From NCBI GenBank assembly GCA_037179515.1, contig JAXCGZ010005683.1:135001-199000 (forward strand): 64,000 nucleotides of DNA, read 5' to 3'. Below the pieces are notes generated by a model that was not told the origin of the DNA, searched no databases, and was given only the letters and a program-made list of their open reading frames with translations. This document shows, in pieces, positions 1 through 13,830 of this stretch; position 1 is the stretch's first letter; every line of letters begins with the position of its first letter. Source of the stretch: Halocaridina rubra. Taxonomy: Eukaryota > Arthropoda > Malacostraca > Decapoda > Atyidae. The position numbers and the translations under genes are program-made.

Positions 1-67
<67 letters not shown>
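1..67. repeat. (TA)n microsatellite at left edge
   Basis: Pure TA dinucleotide repeat running off the left edge of the window. It ends as TATGTATGTG directly against the 3' terminal units of family A copy A1. Confidence 0.97.
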
Positions 68-69
<2 letters not shown>

Positions 70-2886
70 GATTACCTAATTGTGATTACCTAATTGTGTT
101 TACGGGAAAGAGCCCAAAGCTCGTATCTTCCCGTCTCCTCATCGGTTCCATTTTATACTTAGTGATACTGATCATACCTGTCCTTAAAACTATGGATTGA
201 GATAGCATTAACTACCTCCTCGCTTAGCCAATTCCAATTATCAACTACTCTTACACTGAAAAAGCATTTCCTTACATCCCGCGAAGAAGTTTTCTTACGA
301 AGCTTCAAACTATGACCTCTAGTTCTAGAGCCAGCCATATCAAAATATCGATCCCTATCCACTCTATCATAACCATGAAGGAATTTAAAGACTGTCACCA
401 TATCCCCCCTCATTCTTCTAGCTTCGAGTGATGGTAAGTCTAATTCCCTCAGCCTCTCATCATAACTGAGATTGCGTATTTCTGGCACCAGTTTCGTGAC
501 ATGTCTTTGAACTTTTTCAAGCTTAGCTATGTGCTTTTTCAAGTGCGGATTCAAAAAGGGGGCTGCATATTTGAGTTTTGGCCTCACATAAGTTACATAA
601 ATATTTCTGAACATTTCCTTGTCCATGTGCCTGAAGGCTACCCTTACATTTGATAAGAATGCATATGCTGCCCTTACTATGCCATTTATATGTATTTCTG
701 GAGACAAATCTGCCAGTATGTTTACTCCTAGATCTCTCTCATTTTCTGTCTCTTGAAGTTGAACTCCAGCCACTGAGTAGTCAAGCTTGGGCCTTCTTGC
801 ACTTGTACCCATTCTCATTACCTTACATTTTGAAGTATTGAATTTCATTAGCCACTTTTCTGACCACTCATGCAGATTATTTAGATCCTCCTGAAGTTCT
901 CTACCATTGTTCTCGATTTTTACTTTCTTCACAATCTTTGCATCATCTGCAATCATATTCATGAATGAATTTACACACTCTGGTAGGTCATTTACATATA
1001 CAAGGAACAAAAGAGGCCCTAAAACTGAACCCTGTGGAACTCCACTACTAACTCTTCTCCATTCAGACACTGAGTGTCTTACTCTAACCCTCTGTTCCCT
1101 TCCTTCTAAGTAAGTTTTTATCCATTCCAAAACATTTCCACCTATTCTAGCCATTGATTGCAGCTTCCTAATAAGTCTCCCATGTGGAACAGTGTCAAAC
1201 GCTTTCTGGAAGTCTAGGAATATGCAATCTGCCCAGTCCTCTCTTTCCTGTAAGATTTGGCTTACCTCATCATAAAATTCTAATAAGTTTGTTACTGTTG
1301 ATCTACCTTCTCTGAAGCCATGTTGCCTCACTGACAAAAAGTTGAAGGATTCCAAGTGAAGAGAGATATGTTTCCTTAGTAGTTTCTCCATAACTTTGCA
1401 AACTATGCTGGTCAAGGAAACTGGTCTATTGTTCAGAGCCGTATCCCTCCTTCCCTTTTTGAAGATAGGTATCACATTTGCTTGTTTCCAGCATCTTGGA
1501 ATCTCCCCCGACTCCAGTGACTCCTTAAATATGATACTTAGTGCCACTGATATTGTGTTTGCGCATTTTTTAAGTACATGAGGGGATATGTCATCGGGAC
1601 CTGTAGCTTTATGAACATCTAAATCCATCAGCGCTTTGCATACCTCTGTGGCTGTAAGGTTGATGTTCTCTAATACCGGCCCTTGAGCCTCTATCACTGC
1701 AATCTGAGGGGGTGGGGTATTTTCTACTGTAAATACTGACTGAAACTTCTTGTTCAATTCTTTGCAGATCTCTTCATCCGTCTCAGTGATGCTTCCATCC
1801 GCTCTCTTTAGCCTTAAAACCTGTTCTTTTACCTTCAGTTTTCCTCTGATAAAGCTGTGGAAAAACTTGGGATTTTCTTTAGCCTTCCTGGTGATGTCCC
1901 TCTCATAGTCTCTCTCTGCCTTTCTCCTTTTACTTAGGTAGTCATTTCTTGCTCTTTTGTAGGTTTGCCAGGCATTTATGTTTTTTCTCCTCCTATACCT
2001 TTTCCAGCATTTGTCTCTCCACTCCTTAGCTCTTTTACACCCATTAACGAACCATTTCTCTCTGGCATGAATTACACCTACTTTGGTGACAGGTATGCAG
2101 CAATCTACTATCTTCCCATATTTCTCACAAAAGATGTCATACATTTCTTGTACAGATTTGTTGTAAAATAAGGTTCTCCAGTCAATAACTGCAAAAAGCT
2201 CATTCATTTTGATGTAATCTCCTTTCCGATAGTTCCTCCTCATGTCCTCAGTGCCTCTACTCTCAGGAAGAATATCTTCAATGATATACTCCATCAACAA
2301 CACACAGTGGTCACTCTTTCCAATTGGTGGTTCATACTCAATTTTTTCAATATCCAACACATTATCTGTGAACACTAGATCAAGTAGTGATGGCTCATCC
2401 CCACCCCTGGCCCTTGTTGGTTCCATTACATGTTGGTGTAGGAAATTCCCTTGTACGCAATCTAGGAATCTTGCCCCTAATGAGTCCTCACCACTGTGTG
2501 GGTCAAGATTTATCCAATCTATCTCTTTATGATTAAAGTCTCCCATAATCAAAATCCTACATTTTTTTTTCCCGTGCCATGTTAACAACTGAGTTTATGA
2601 CTTCAATAGTACCTATATGACTTTCCTCATAAACTTCAAGCCTATTTTGGTTCCTTGGTGGGTTGTATACAACAGTTATTATAATGCTCTCTGACCCAGT
2701 ATTTATGCGAGCAACAAGAAATTCCTTGAACTCACTTTCCATAGCCAAGTTTATTTCTTCGACTTGAATCCTTTCACTTATGAGCAGTGCTATCCCTCCA
2801 CCAGTCCTCTCAGATCTTTCAACCCTTAGTATTCTGAAACCCTCAGGAAAAACTGTGACACTGTTTATGTCCTCACTCAACTTAGT
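68..2886 (-). mobile_element. Family A (CR1/L2-like non-LTR retrotransposon), copy A1, 5'-truncated
   Basis: Minus-strand copy. Its 3' end lies at 68 and consists of two 14-bp units (GTGATTACCTAATT on the plus strand) followed by a short 3' UTR that is almost identical in every other copy of the window. The 5' end stops abruptly at 2886 inside the endonuclease domain and joins a TA tract, the usual 5' truncation of non-LTR elements. No target site duplication can be read because both flanks are TA repeat. ORF1 and the first part of ORF2 are missing. Confidence 0.9.
159..2886 (-). pseudogene. A1 ORF2: endonuclease (partial), reverse transcriptase and C-terminal domain
   Basis: The product would be the ORF2 protein of a non-LTR retrotransposon, which nicks target DNA and copies its own RNA there. 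A single open frame of 809 codons covers 159-2588. It contains the endonuclease motifs GDFNHKEIDW and SDHCVLL, then reverse transcriptase motifs FLDFQKAFDTVPH (near 1200-1240), SGVPQGSVLGPLLF (near 1020-1060) and ADDAKIV (near 940-960), then the C-terminal domain ending near SFKDRYDQYH. The upstream endonuclease part (2557-2886) is in another frame: a T run at about 2562-2570 has nine T where copy A2 has eight, so one inserted base breaks the gene. The usual FADD box reads IADD here. The endonuclease N-terminus with its first catalytic residues is lost to truncation. The length of open RT frame suggests a fairly young insertion, but the protein cannot be functional. Confidence 0.88.
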
Positions 2887-3822
<936 letters not shown>

Positions 3823-3837
3823 TATTCTAGTTTTTTC

Positions 3838-3856
3838 TGGTCCTTCGAACCGGATG
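3838..3856 (+). other. Candidate primer-binding site
   Basis: Begins TGG, the complement of a tRNA 3' CCA, 15 bp after the 5' LTR, and its complement contains GGTTCGAA, the usual tRNA T-loop signature. The exact tRNA cannot be named from the sequence alone. Confidence 0.5.
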
Positions 3857-4171
3857 GTGCCTAGCCTAGCTAGCATACTTTACCACATTAACTGAATGGA
3901 ATTTGGAATAGGCTACCTTTGGTATTGTTTTTGAACTTTGATATTAAAACACTGCGCATAAATCCATGGCATATTTTTTGTGATATCACTGCTGATGTCG
4001 AATTCTTTAGTCCAAGGGAAGGTTTAGATTAGCTATTTGAATACATGCGTGTGTAACCAAGTGTACCTAGGATATAAATATTATAATCCTAGTGAATTTA
4101 GGTATTAGTTTAGTTTGGCCACCTAGCCAAAATTATTGTGATTTGTATAAGGTAAAGATTAATCCAGCAAG

Positions 4172-5494
4172 ATGTCTTTACCATCAATTGATGAAAGTAA
4201 AGCGTTTGAACTTTACAAGGTTGTAACCGACGATCTGACAGATATGCTCAGTTCTATAGAACATGACCTTAAAGCGTCTCCTCCACCATCCTTACGGTCG
4301 TTACAGTTTTCAGAAGCAGAACTTACAAAGTTGTACGAGTCCATTGATGTACATTGGACAGCTAGTCAAGATGCTATTGATAGTACCCAGCTTAGCCAAG
4401 TTTCTAGAGAGCACAGAACTCTGAAACGTAATGCCTATAAAGCGCTCATACAAATTAAGTCAGCTATAGATGATCATTTGTCCTTTGGTAGTCAAGCACA
4501 AGCTACAACTAGTCAAGCTCCTAGTCAGACAGTAGTACCTGCTAGACCCCTTCCACACCCTAAGTTGCCTGAGATTTAGATTCCTGAATTTGATGGTCAG
4601 TTGAGTCAGTGGAATTGTTTTTGGGATTCCTTTAGTAGTTTAATTGATAGTCGTCAAGACATTGACCCAGTATTGAAATTTAACATGCTCAGATCTTATT
4701 TGAGAGGTAAAGCTTATAGAACCATTGAAGGTCTTCCCATAACTAGTGGTAATTACAGTATAGCATTAAGTTTGTTGAGAAAAAGCTTTGCCGATAATGA
4801 TCTTTTGTTGCAACAATTACATTTAGATTTGATGGACATGAAACCCCCTGAACATAATTTAACTGAGTTGACTGAATTTCACTAAACATTTCAACGTTTG
4901 TTGATGCAAATAGAGGGTGTAACCCAAGTACCTTGTGATGACTACCTAATAAAAGACATAATTGATAAGAAACTTAGTCCTAAAACTTTAGAGTATCTTT
5001 TTAATAAGTACAGTACTTATACTTTGACTATTACACAATTGAAGGATGGTATTGGACACCTTATCAAGGTCATGGAATGTTCTCGTATTCTCTCTGATCA
5101 GTCTAGGAATAAGCAAGGTTCACATTCTGATGCACATTCCAAAACTAAAGTAGTAACTAGTCAGAATCCTAGTACAAATTCCAATCATAGGTTTAGTACA
5201 GTACCTAAACAAGTAGTTGTGTCCCAGACTCAAAATAAGTCTAATTAGTCATCTAGCAATTTAAGTACTTGAAACAAACCTTGTCTCTTTTGTAAGGATA
5301 TTCATAATGCTAAGCTTTGTTCTAATTACGCAACTCATGAAGCCAGGAAGAACAGAGTTAGAGAGTTAGAACTATGTTTTGTGTGTATGCAGAAAGGCCA
5401 TAGAGCCTCACAGTGTAGAGAGACGGCTGAGTGTAGAAATTGTAATGGCAAACATTATACCTACCTTTCTCTGCATGAAACTCACCAACTGTAG
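4172..5494 (+). pseudogene. BEL/Pao gag with zinc knuckles, broken by stops
   Basis: Encodes the structural Gag part of the polyprotein. It starts at ATG 4172 with a helical N-terminal region, and the same frame continues past stops at 4577-4579 (TAG), 4883-4885 (TAA), 5246-5248 (TAG) and 5270-5272 (TGA). Cysteine-rich motifs follow at about 5282-5479, including a canonical C-x2-C-x4-H-x4-C knuckle at 5375-5416 (CFVCMQKGHRASQC). The three-knuckle arrangement just before the protease is typical of BEL/Pao Gag. The frame then ends at a TAG near 5495, and Pol continues in another frame, so at least one indel lies around 5470-5495. No functional Gag can be made. Confidence 0.85.
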
Positions 5495-8400
5495 TACTGC
5501 AGTTTATCAAGTGTCAGTTGCATCTAATGCCCCAACAGTTATTAATAATGGAACTAACCTTAACAGTAACATTCCCACTAATCAAGTAGTAGTGGATGAT
5601 AAGTTTAGAATCCTGTCAGGAAGAGATGACAGTGTTGCTAATTCTGTTCAAACAGATGTCCAGACTAACAAGGTTCCACTTCCTTCAGTAGCACTTCCTA
5701 CAGCAATTGTTAAGATTTCTGGTGCTGGGGTACGTGAAACAGTTAGGATGTTTTTAGATACCGGTGCTCAACGGTCTTTCATTCATTCTGCAGTAGTAAA
5801 GCGCCTTAAACTCTATCCAGTGTTTCATATCTCACTTAAACTGACTTCATTTGGTAATCAAGCCAAAAACATTTTGTGTGACGTCGTTCGTGTTGTAGTA
5901 CGCATTGGTACACAACGTATTCCGATTTATGCTGTCGTCTATGATAAGGTTAACACTACGTTATATGTACCTGGCATTGCTAGTGTTGCAGAAACACTCA
6001 CAAAAAAAGGGATCAAACTGGCAGATCCTAACGTTGAGTCTGATGTGATTAGTGACATAAGTATGGTAATTGGTGCAGATTACTATTCTAGATTTGTGAC
6101 CAACCATACTTTCTATTCTGGAATTACACTTTTGTCTAGTCCAGCAGGTTCGATCATCTTTAGACCTATGCCAAAGTGGGCAATTAGTTCTCAGTCAGTT
6201 AACACAGTTAATGGTCAACATGTGCTTTGTGCTCGTGTAGGAGTACAAACCCTTGAGTCCGAAGTTCAGAACCTTTGGAATTTAGATGTTATTGGTATTA
6301 AGAATGAAACTTTAACACCTGAGGAAGTACAATCAGTGAGTCATTTTGAGTCCACTTGCCAGAAGGCAGACAATCAGTATTTTGTGGAATTACCCTTTAA
6401 GGGCACTGAGAGACCAGCAACTAACTATAGAAGAGCTTATGGTCAGCTCATGTCACTAGCTAAATCCTTTGCAACTCGTCCAGAACTTTATGGACAATAC
6501 TCAGAGATTTTTAATGAGTACATTGAATTTGGATTCATTGAGAAAATTGATAACCCTTCAGTTACAGACGGACTGACTCATTACTTGCCTCATCATCCAG
6601 TCTACAAGAATTCTCCTACCACTCCTATTAGAGTAGTGTTTAATGCTTCCAGTAGAGCTGATTCACAATCAAAGAGTCTGAATGAATGTTTACTAACAGG
6701 CCCAAGCCTAACCCATAAACTTGTTGATTCACTCATTGAATTTCGTACTAACCCTGTAGCTGCTGTATCAGACATTTCCAAAGCCTTCCTACAAATAGGT
6801 ATTTTGCCAAACTGCAGAGATTTCTGTATATTCTTGTGGTTCGAGGATGAAACCCTTCAGAAGGTTGTTACCTATAGATTTAAAGTAGTACTCTTTGGAA
6901 CAACATCATCTCCCTTTTTGCTTCAGAAAACACTCACATATCATTTGGAGACACATGCACATCCAGTAGCTAAGTCTCTGATCTCTCATTTCTATGTAGA
7001 TAACATTGTTTGTACCTATTCAGACTCTGAACAGTTAAAAACAGAGTATCCCATTGTAAATTCTATTTTAGCAGAAGCCTCTATGCCATTACAAGGTTGG
7101 GTGAGTAATGATGTAAAGTTTAATGATGAAGTAGGTGTTAATCATGACCAATTGGATCTGAATAATGTAAATGTTTTAGGAATTTCTTGGAATGTTGTAA
7201 ACGATGAAATTAAATTGTACCCCAGTAAGAAAGTGTGCAAGGAGGAGTGTGTGCATCATCAAATCACCAAGAGATCAGTTGTATCTGTAATTGCTAGTGT
7301 ATTTGATCCTTTAGGATTGTTATCACCAATCTTGATCAAGGGAAAGTTATTCATTTCAAAATTATGGAGAAGTAAGTGTTCTCGGGATGAACCTTTGCCA
7401 GAACCTTTAGTACAAGAATTTTCAGTTACTTGCAAATATTTGAATCAGGTGTCAACCATTCAATATCCTAGATTTGTAATTGTCCCTGGTGTATCAGATT
7501 TGCACATATATTGTGATTCATCTAAAGTAGCTTATGGATTAGGACATATGTTGTCAGGACTTAGGAAGCAGTTTTGGATCTCTAAAGGTAGAGTTATTGT
7601 GAAGAAAATATTAAAACCATGTATTTTGTGTAAAAAGGCAGTTGGCAAGACGATCTCTCAACCAGTTCCCCCTCCTTTACCAGAGGAAAGAGTCAGATTT
7701 GTTAGACCCTTCAACTCAGTTGGAGTGGATTTTACTGGTTCTATTACTATTTTGGACCCTACAACTACGAGTAACTACAGTGAGAAGGTTTATGTGTGTT
7801 TATTCACATGCACTACATCAAGAGCAGTACATTTAGAGTTGTGTAGTTCTTTAACCACCTTAGAATTTCTGTTGGCATTTCGCAAATTTGCTTCTAGATT
7901 TGGAATTCCTTCCATTATCTTTTCTGATAATGGTACTACTTTTCGAGGTGCAGAACGATTCCTCAGTGACATTAAGGATGAGCCTGAAGTTAAAGCTTAC
8001 ATGAAAGATAATGACATTTTTTGGAAGTTCAATACCCCTCGTTCTCCATGGAGCGGTGGTTTCTTTGAAAGGCTCATAGGTTGTGTTAAGAGTAGTCTTC
8101 ATAAGTCTCTCTACAAGAAGTGTATTTCCTTTATTGAGTTACATACCATCTTGTGTGAAATAGAATGTGTTATCAACTCCCGACCTCTTACGTATTTGTC
8201 GGAAGATATTCGAGATGAGTATCTCACTCCTTCTCATCTAATCTATGGAAGGACAGTAACTCTGTTCCCACCTCTCAAGTCCTTTGGAGCAGATGTTCCC
8301 TTTGGAGAATCGTTGGATTTGAGAGTTCAGTACTCTAGACTCTCGGATATGTTGAAGAAGTATGAAAAGGTGTGGATGGATTCCTACCTCACTTCACTCC

Positions 8401-8762
8401 GAGAAAGACATTTAACGTGCGCCAAAGACGAACCATGTACAGTTCAAGTTGGTGAATTAGTTCTTATAGAAACCGAGAACAAAACAAGATCCAGTTATCC
8501 TTTAGGATTAGTAACCCAGTTGATAAAGGGGAGAGATGGTATTGTACGCAGTGTGTTTCTCCGCACAGTTGATGGAGAGTATGTAAGACCTCTTTCTAAA
8601 CTCATTCCCTTAGAACTACAACAGGAAGTTGCTCCTGAAGTAGAACCAATAGATCCACTCAATCCTCCAGTTGTACCTAGTGCACCACCAAGACCTAGAC
8701 GTCAAGCAGCTTGTCGAGCTGAAAAACTGCGTAGAGATCTAATTGCAGAGGATAGGTTGTAA
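5495..8762 (+). pseudogene. BEL/Pao pol: protease, RT, truncated RNase H, integrase, DUF5641-like end
   Basis: One long frame, open to the TAA at 8760-8762. In order it holds an aspartic protease (DTGA at 5757-5768), reverse transcriptase (SDISKAFLQI near 6766-6795; active site YVDN at 6993-7004), the beginning of RNase H (CDSSKVAYG near 7512), an integrase core with the D, D, E triad (GVDFTG near 7725, FSDNGTTF near 7922, GFFERLIG near 8060), and a C-terminal region resembling the DUF5641 domain of BEL/Pao polyproteins (about 8250-8610). The YVDN active site is a known BEL/Pao variant rather than clear damage. An in-frame deletion near 7556-7566 fuses the start of RNase H to the zinc-binding region of integrase, removing most of both, so the protein is defective although the frame is open. 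Residues before 5495 in this frame are an off-frame reading of the gag zinc region. Confidence 0.88.
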
Positions 8763-8843
8763 ATGATGCCTTTAAATTTTCTGTTTTTGTTCTACACTTT
8801 ATTATGTGTGTACATGTGATTTATTTAGCTTCCTACCCTTTTT
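8763..8843 (+). other. BEL/Pao 3' non-coding segment before the polypurine tract
   Basis: T-rich spacer between the pol stop and the 3' LTR. No open frame or other feature seen. Confidence 0.6.
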
Positions 8844-8853
8844 GGGGGGAGAG
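8844..8853 (+). other. Polypurine tract
   Basis: GGGGGGAGAG immediately before the TG that opens the 3' LTR. This is where plus-strand DNA synthesis of LTR retroelements is primed. Confidence 0.75.

Positions 8854-10396
<1,543 letters not shown>

Positions 10397-10473
<77 letters not shown>
10397..10473. repeat. (TA)n microsatellite
   Basis: Pure TA tract between the SINE and the mariner-like remnant. Confidence 0.97.
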
Positions 10474-10476
<3 letters not shown>

Positions 10477-11573
10477 GTGTTCATAAAGTTTTGCCTGATT
10501 TTTAACCCCATTTCATAAATATATGTTAACAATATGCATTTCCTAACAGTTTCTAAAATATCAATATTATAACAATTAAAAGGTAAATAAACAAATACAT
10601 GATGTTGGATATAATTTATATTGTGAACTATTCAAACTTGAAATTTTTGTCCATTGCATTTGATGCAATATTGTATACGTCTTGCTGCACTTCAAGATAC
10701 TTTTTTTTTCACACATCTCAAGGTCAATGGTAGGGAGTTGTTCTTTACACCTTTGGCGAAATTACTGAATATATTTTACCCTTTTTTTTTGTACACCACA
10801 TGTTTTAGATCTTCCTAAGAGAAAATACCAGGTGGACTCAAGTTTCGTGACTAGGATGGCCTCTCGACATATTTAATGGCAAAGTAATGTTCTGATACCA
10901 TGTATCATACTTGTCCTCTATAATTGGGCGGGGGTGCCATCTTGATGAAATATGATATCCTGCTGGTGTAGACAACTTGGTAATTTGCTTACATATCAAA
11001 ATTACCTGTGAGAATTAACTGCATCATTTAAAATTCTTATGAGCCCAATAGACAAAAGTTTGCTGGCTAACGTGCCCATTAAACTTAAAAGAAGCTTAGA
11101 GTGATCACCAAATCTTCTCTTGAAAAGCTGAGTCAGCACAAAAACTTATCAAGGTATATTTCTACATATTCTCTGGATCGATCACCATCTCCGTCATGTA
11201 GTTTATACAAGATCAGTAGTATCTGTGGCCTCATTTTTTTTCTTTTAGTAATTTAGGAATACTTACATGAAATCTAGACTTCTACAAAAGAAAGACACAT
11301 TGATTTTTAAGGACTTAGAGCTATTCTGACTATCAAGTGCACTGCTGCTGACTCATCAGTTGCTTCTGTTTTTGGCCATCCATATCTGTGTGCGTCAATA
11401 TGGAACTATTACCTTCAAATTTATCAACAATGACTCTGATGTTCTTTCTCGGCAATAGAGGGATATCGAGACCAGCAGCACTTAAATGGTGATTCCCGTG
11501 GCAAAATTTGAACGACAGTGGGTAGTATTTAGCGACTATATTTTGATATTCCTTATCATATCGTAACACCATA
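10474..11573 (-). pseudogene. Decayed mariner/Tc1-like transposase remnant
   Basis: On the minus strand, broken frames recall a DDE transposase of the mariner/IS630 group. An N-terminal piece near 11333-11572 reads VIVDKFEGNSSIL, like the helix-turn-helix region of such enzymes. A core piece near 10950 reads FHQDGTP, resembling the QDGAP motif around the second catalytic aspartate. A later piece near 10780 reads DLKHVVYK, like the LKxxVY segment, and is followed by a C-terminal region with RIQYCI and GQKFQ. Stops and frame changes occur throughout, and I could not find matching terminal inverted repeats. Function is certainly lost. The family assignment rests on these short motifs only. Confidence 0.5.
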
Positions 11574-12160
<587 letters not shown>

Positions 12161-12339
12161 GCCCTGTGGTGGCGGGCACAGAATCAGAGAATATCCCCAA
12201 CGAATTCCCTGCGTGTCGTAAGAGGCGACTAAAAGTGGACGGGGTGGGGGAATAGGAATCCCCCCCTTGTATTAACCTCATGCGAAACGTCAAAGAAGAA
12301 GGGGAGTAGAGGGGAGAATAACTTCTCCCCAAACTCTAG

Positions 12340-13830
12340 TTTTGGGGTGTCTAACTGTGCGTGGTTGTAGTACGATAGAGAGCAAATGACGTGAGATTGG
12401 ATATATGTTTGGTAGGAGGAGGATGGATGTATTGGCAGTGTGTGAGACGAAGATGAAAGGAAAAGGAGAAGTGGCATTGGTGATGTGACAGGTAGGGTGT
12501 CTGGGGTTGAAAGGGGGAGAGCGAGAGAAGGTGTGGCATTATTGCTAAGTGAATGGATGGTAAATAAAGTAGTGGAATGGAAAGAAGTGTCATCTAGGCT
12601 GATGTGGGTGAGGGCTAGGATAGGTGGGGAATGTTAGGCTTTTGTTATTGCGTATGGGCCAGGATGTGAGAGAAGTGAGGAAGAGTGGGATGAATTCTGG
12701 AATGAGATAACTAGGTGTGTGGATGGTGTGAGTAGAAGGAACTATGTAGTTGTGTTGGGTGGCTTGAATGCCAGTGTGGGTGATGGAGAGATAGAAGGTG
12801 TTGTAGGAAAGTATGGGGTACCAGGTGGAAATGAGAGTGGCGAGAGACTGTTAGATATGTGTGTGGAGCAAGAGTAGGTGATAGGTAATAGTTTTTTCAA
12901 GAAGAAGTTAATAAATAAGTATACATGGATGAGAGTGGCAAATGGAAGAGTGATAGAAAGAGCATTGATGGATTATGTGTTGTTAGCAAAGAGCATGATT
13001 GGTAGAGTGAAAGATGTGCATGCATTTAGGGGTGTGGCTGCTGGAATGTCTAATCATTCTTTGGTTGAAGCAAAAGTGGTAGTAGAGAGCAAACGACGTG
13101 AGATTGGATATATGTTTGGTAGGAGGAGGATGGATGTATTGGCAGTGTGTGAGACGAAGATGAAAGGAAAAGGAGAAGTGGCATTTGGTGATGTGACAGG
13201 TAGGGTGTCTGGGGTTGAAAGGGGGAGAGCAAGAGAAGGTGTGGCATTATTGCTGAGTGATTGGATGGTAAATATAGTAGTGGAATGGAAAGAAGTGTCA
13301 TCTAGGCTGATGTGGGTGAGGGCTAGGATAGGTGGGGAATGTTAGGCTTTTGTTATTGCGTATGGGCCAGGATGTGAGAGAAGTGAGGAAGAGTGGGATG
13401 AATTCTGGAATGAGATAACTAGGTGTGTGGATGGTGTGAGTAGAAGGAACTATGTGGTTGTGCTGGGTGGCTTGAATGCCAGAGTGGGTGATGGAGAGGT
13501 AGAAGGTGTTGTAGGAAAGTATGGGGTACCAGGTGGAAATGAGAGTGGCGAGAGACTGTTAGATATGTGTGTGGAGCAAGAGTAGGTGATAGGTAATAGT
13601 TTTTTCAAGAAGAAGTTAATAAATAAGTATACATGGATGAGAGTGGCAAATGGAAGAGTGATAGAAAGAGCATTGATGGATTATGTGTTGTTAGCAAAGA
13701 GCATGATTGGTAGAGCGAAAGATGTGCATGCATTTAGGGGTGTGGCTGCTGGAATGTCTAATCATTCTTTGGTTGAAGCAAAAGTGGTAGTAGCAAAAGA
13801 GTGGGGAAAAAGAGTGGGGGATGTAGAAGG
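12340..13830 (+). pseudogene. Element B endonuclease domain, internally duplicated
   Basis: Encodes an endonuclease/exonuclease/phosphatase-type domain. Visible motifs are VCETKM (catalytic glutamate), a GGLNASVGDG segment where a GDFN-like motif would be, and DYVLL with SNHSLV in place of the usual SDH. The whole set occurs twice because of the 707/708-bp tandem duplication. The frame crosses the duplication junction, giving an open stretch at 12878-13345, but TAG stops interrupt both units (for example at 13344-13346 and after EQE near 13583). The serine-aspartate-histidine box reads SNH in both copies, so activity would be doubtful even without the stops. Confidence 0.75.
12378..13792 (+). 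repeat. Tandem duplication of the element B endonuclease region (2 units)
   Basis: Unit 1 spans 12378-13084 and unit 2 spans 13085-13792. They differ at about ten positions by eye, including a one-base gap (CATTGGTG in unit 1, CATTTGGTG in unit 2). The duplication lies wholly inside the element. Confidence 0.93.

Noticed and set aside
650..841. Recurring plus-strand frame of about 63 codons opposite the RT domain, seen in many family A copies
   Set aside because: It is the antisense of a conserved part of ORF2 and recurs only because ORF2 is conserved; no independent coding evidence.
5379..5494. Start of BEL pol at 5379
   Set aside because: Residues 5379-5494 in that frame are an off-frame reading of the gag zinc-knuckle region, whose proper frame gives canonical CCHC motifs.
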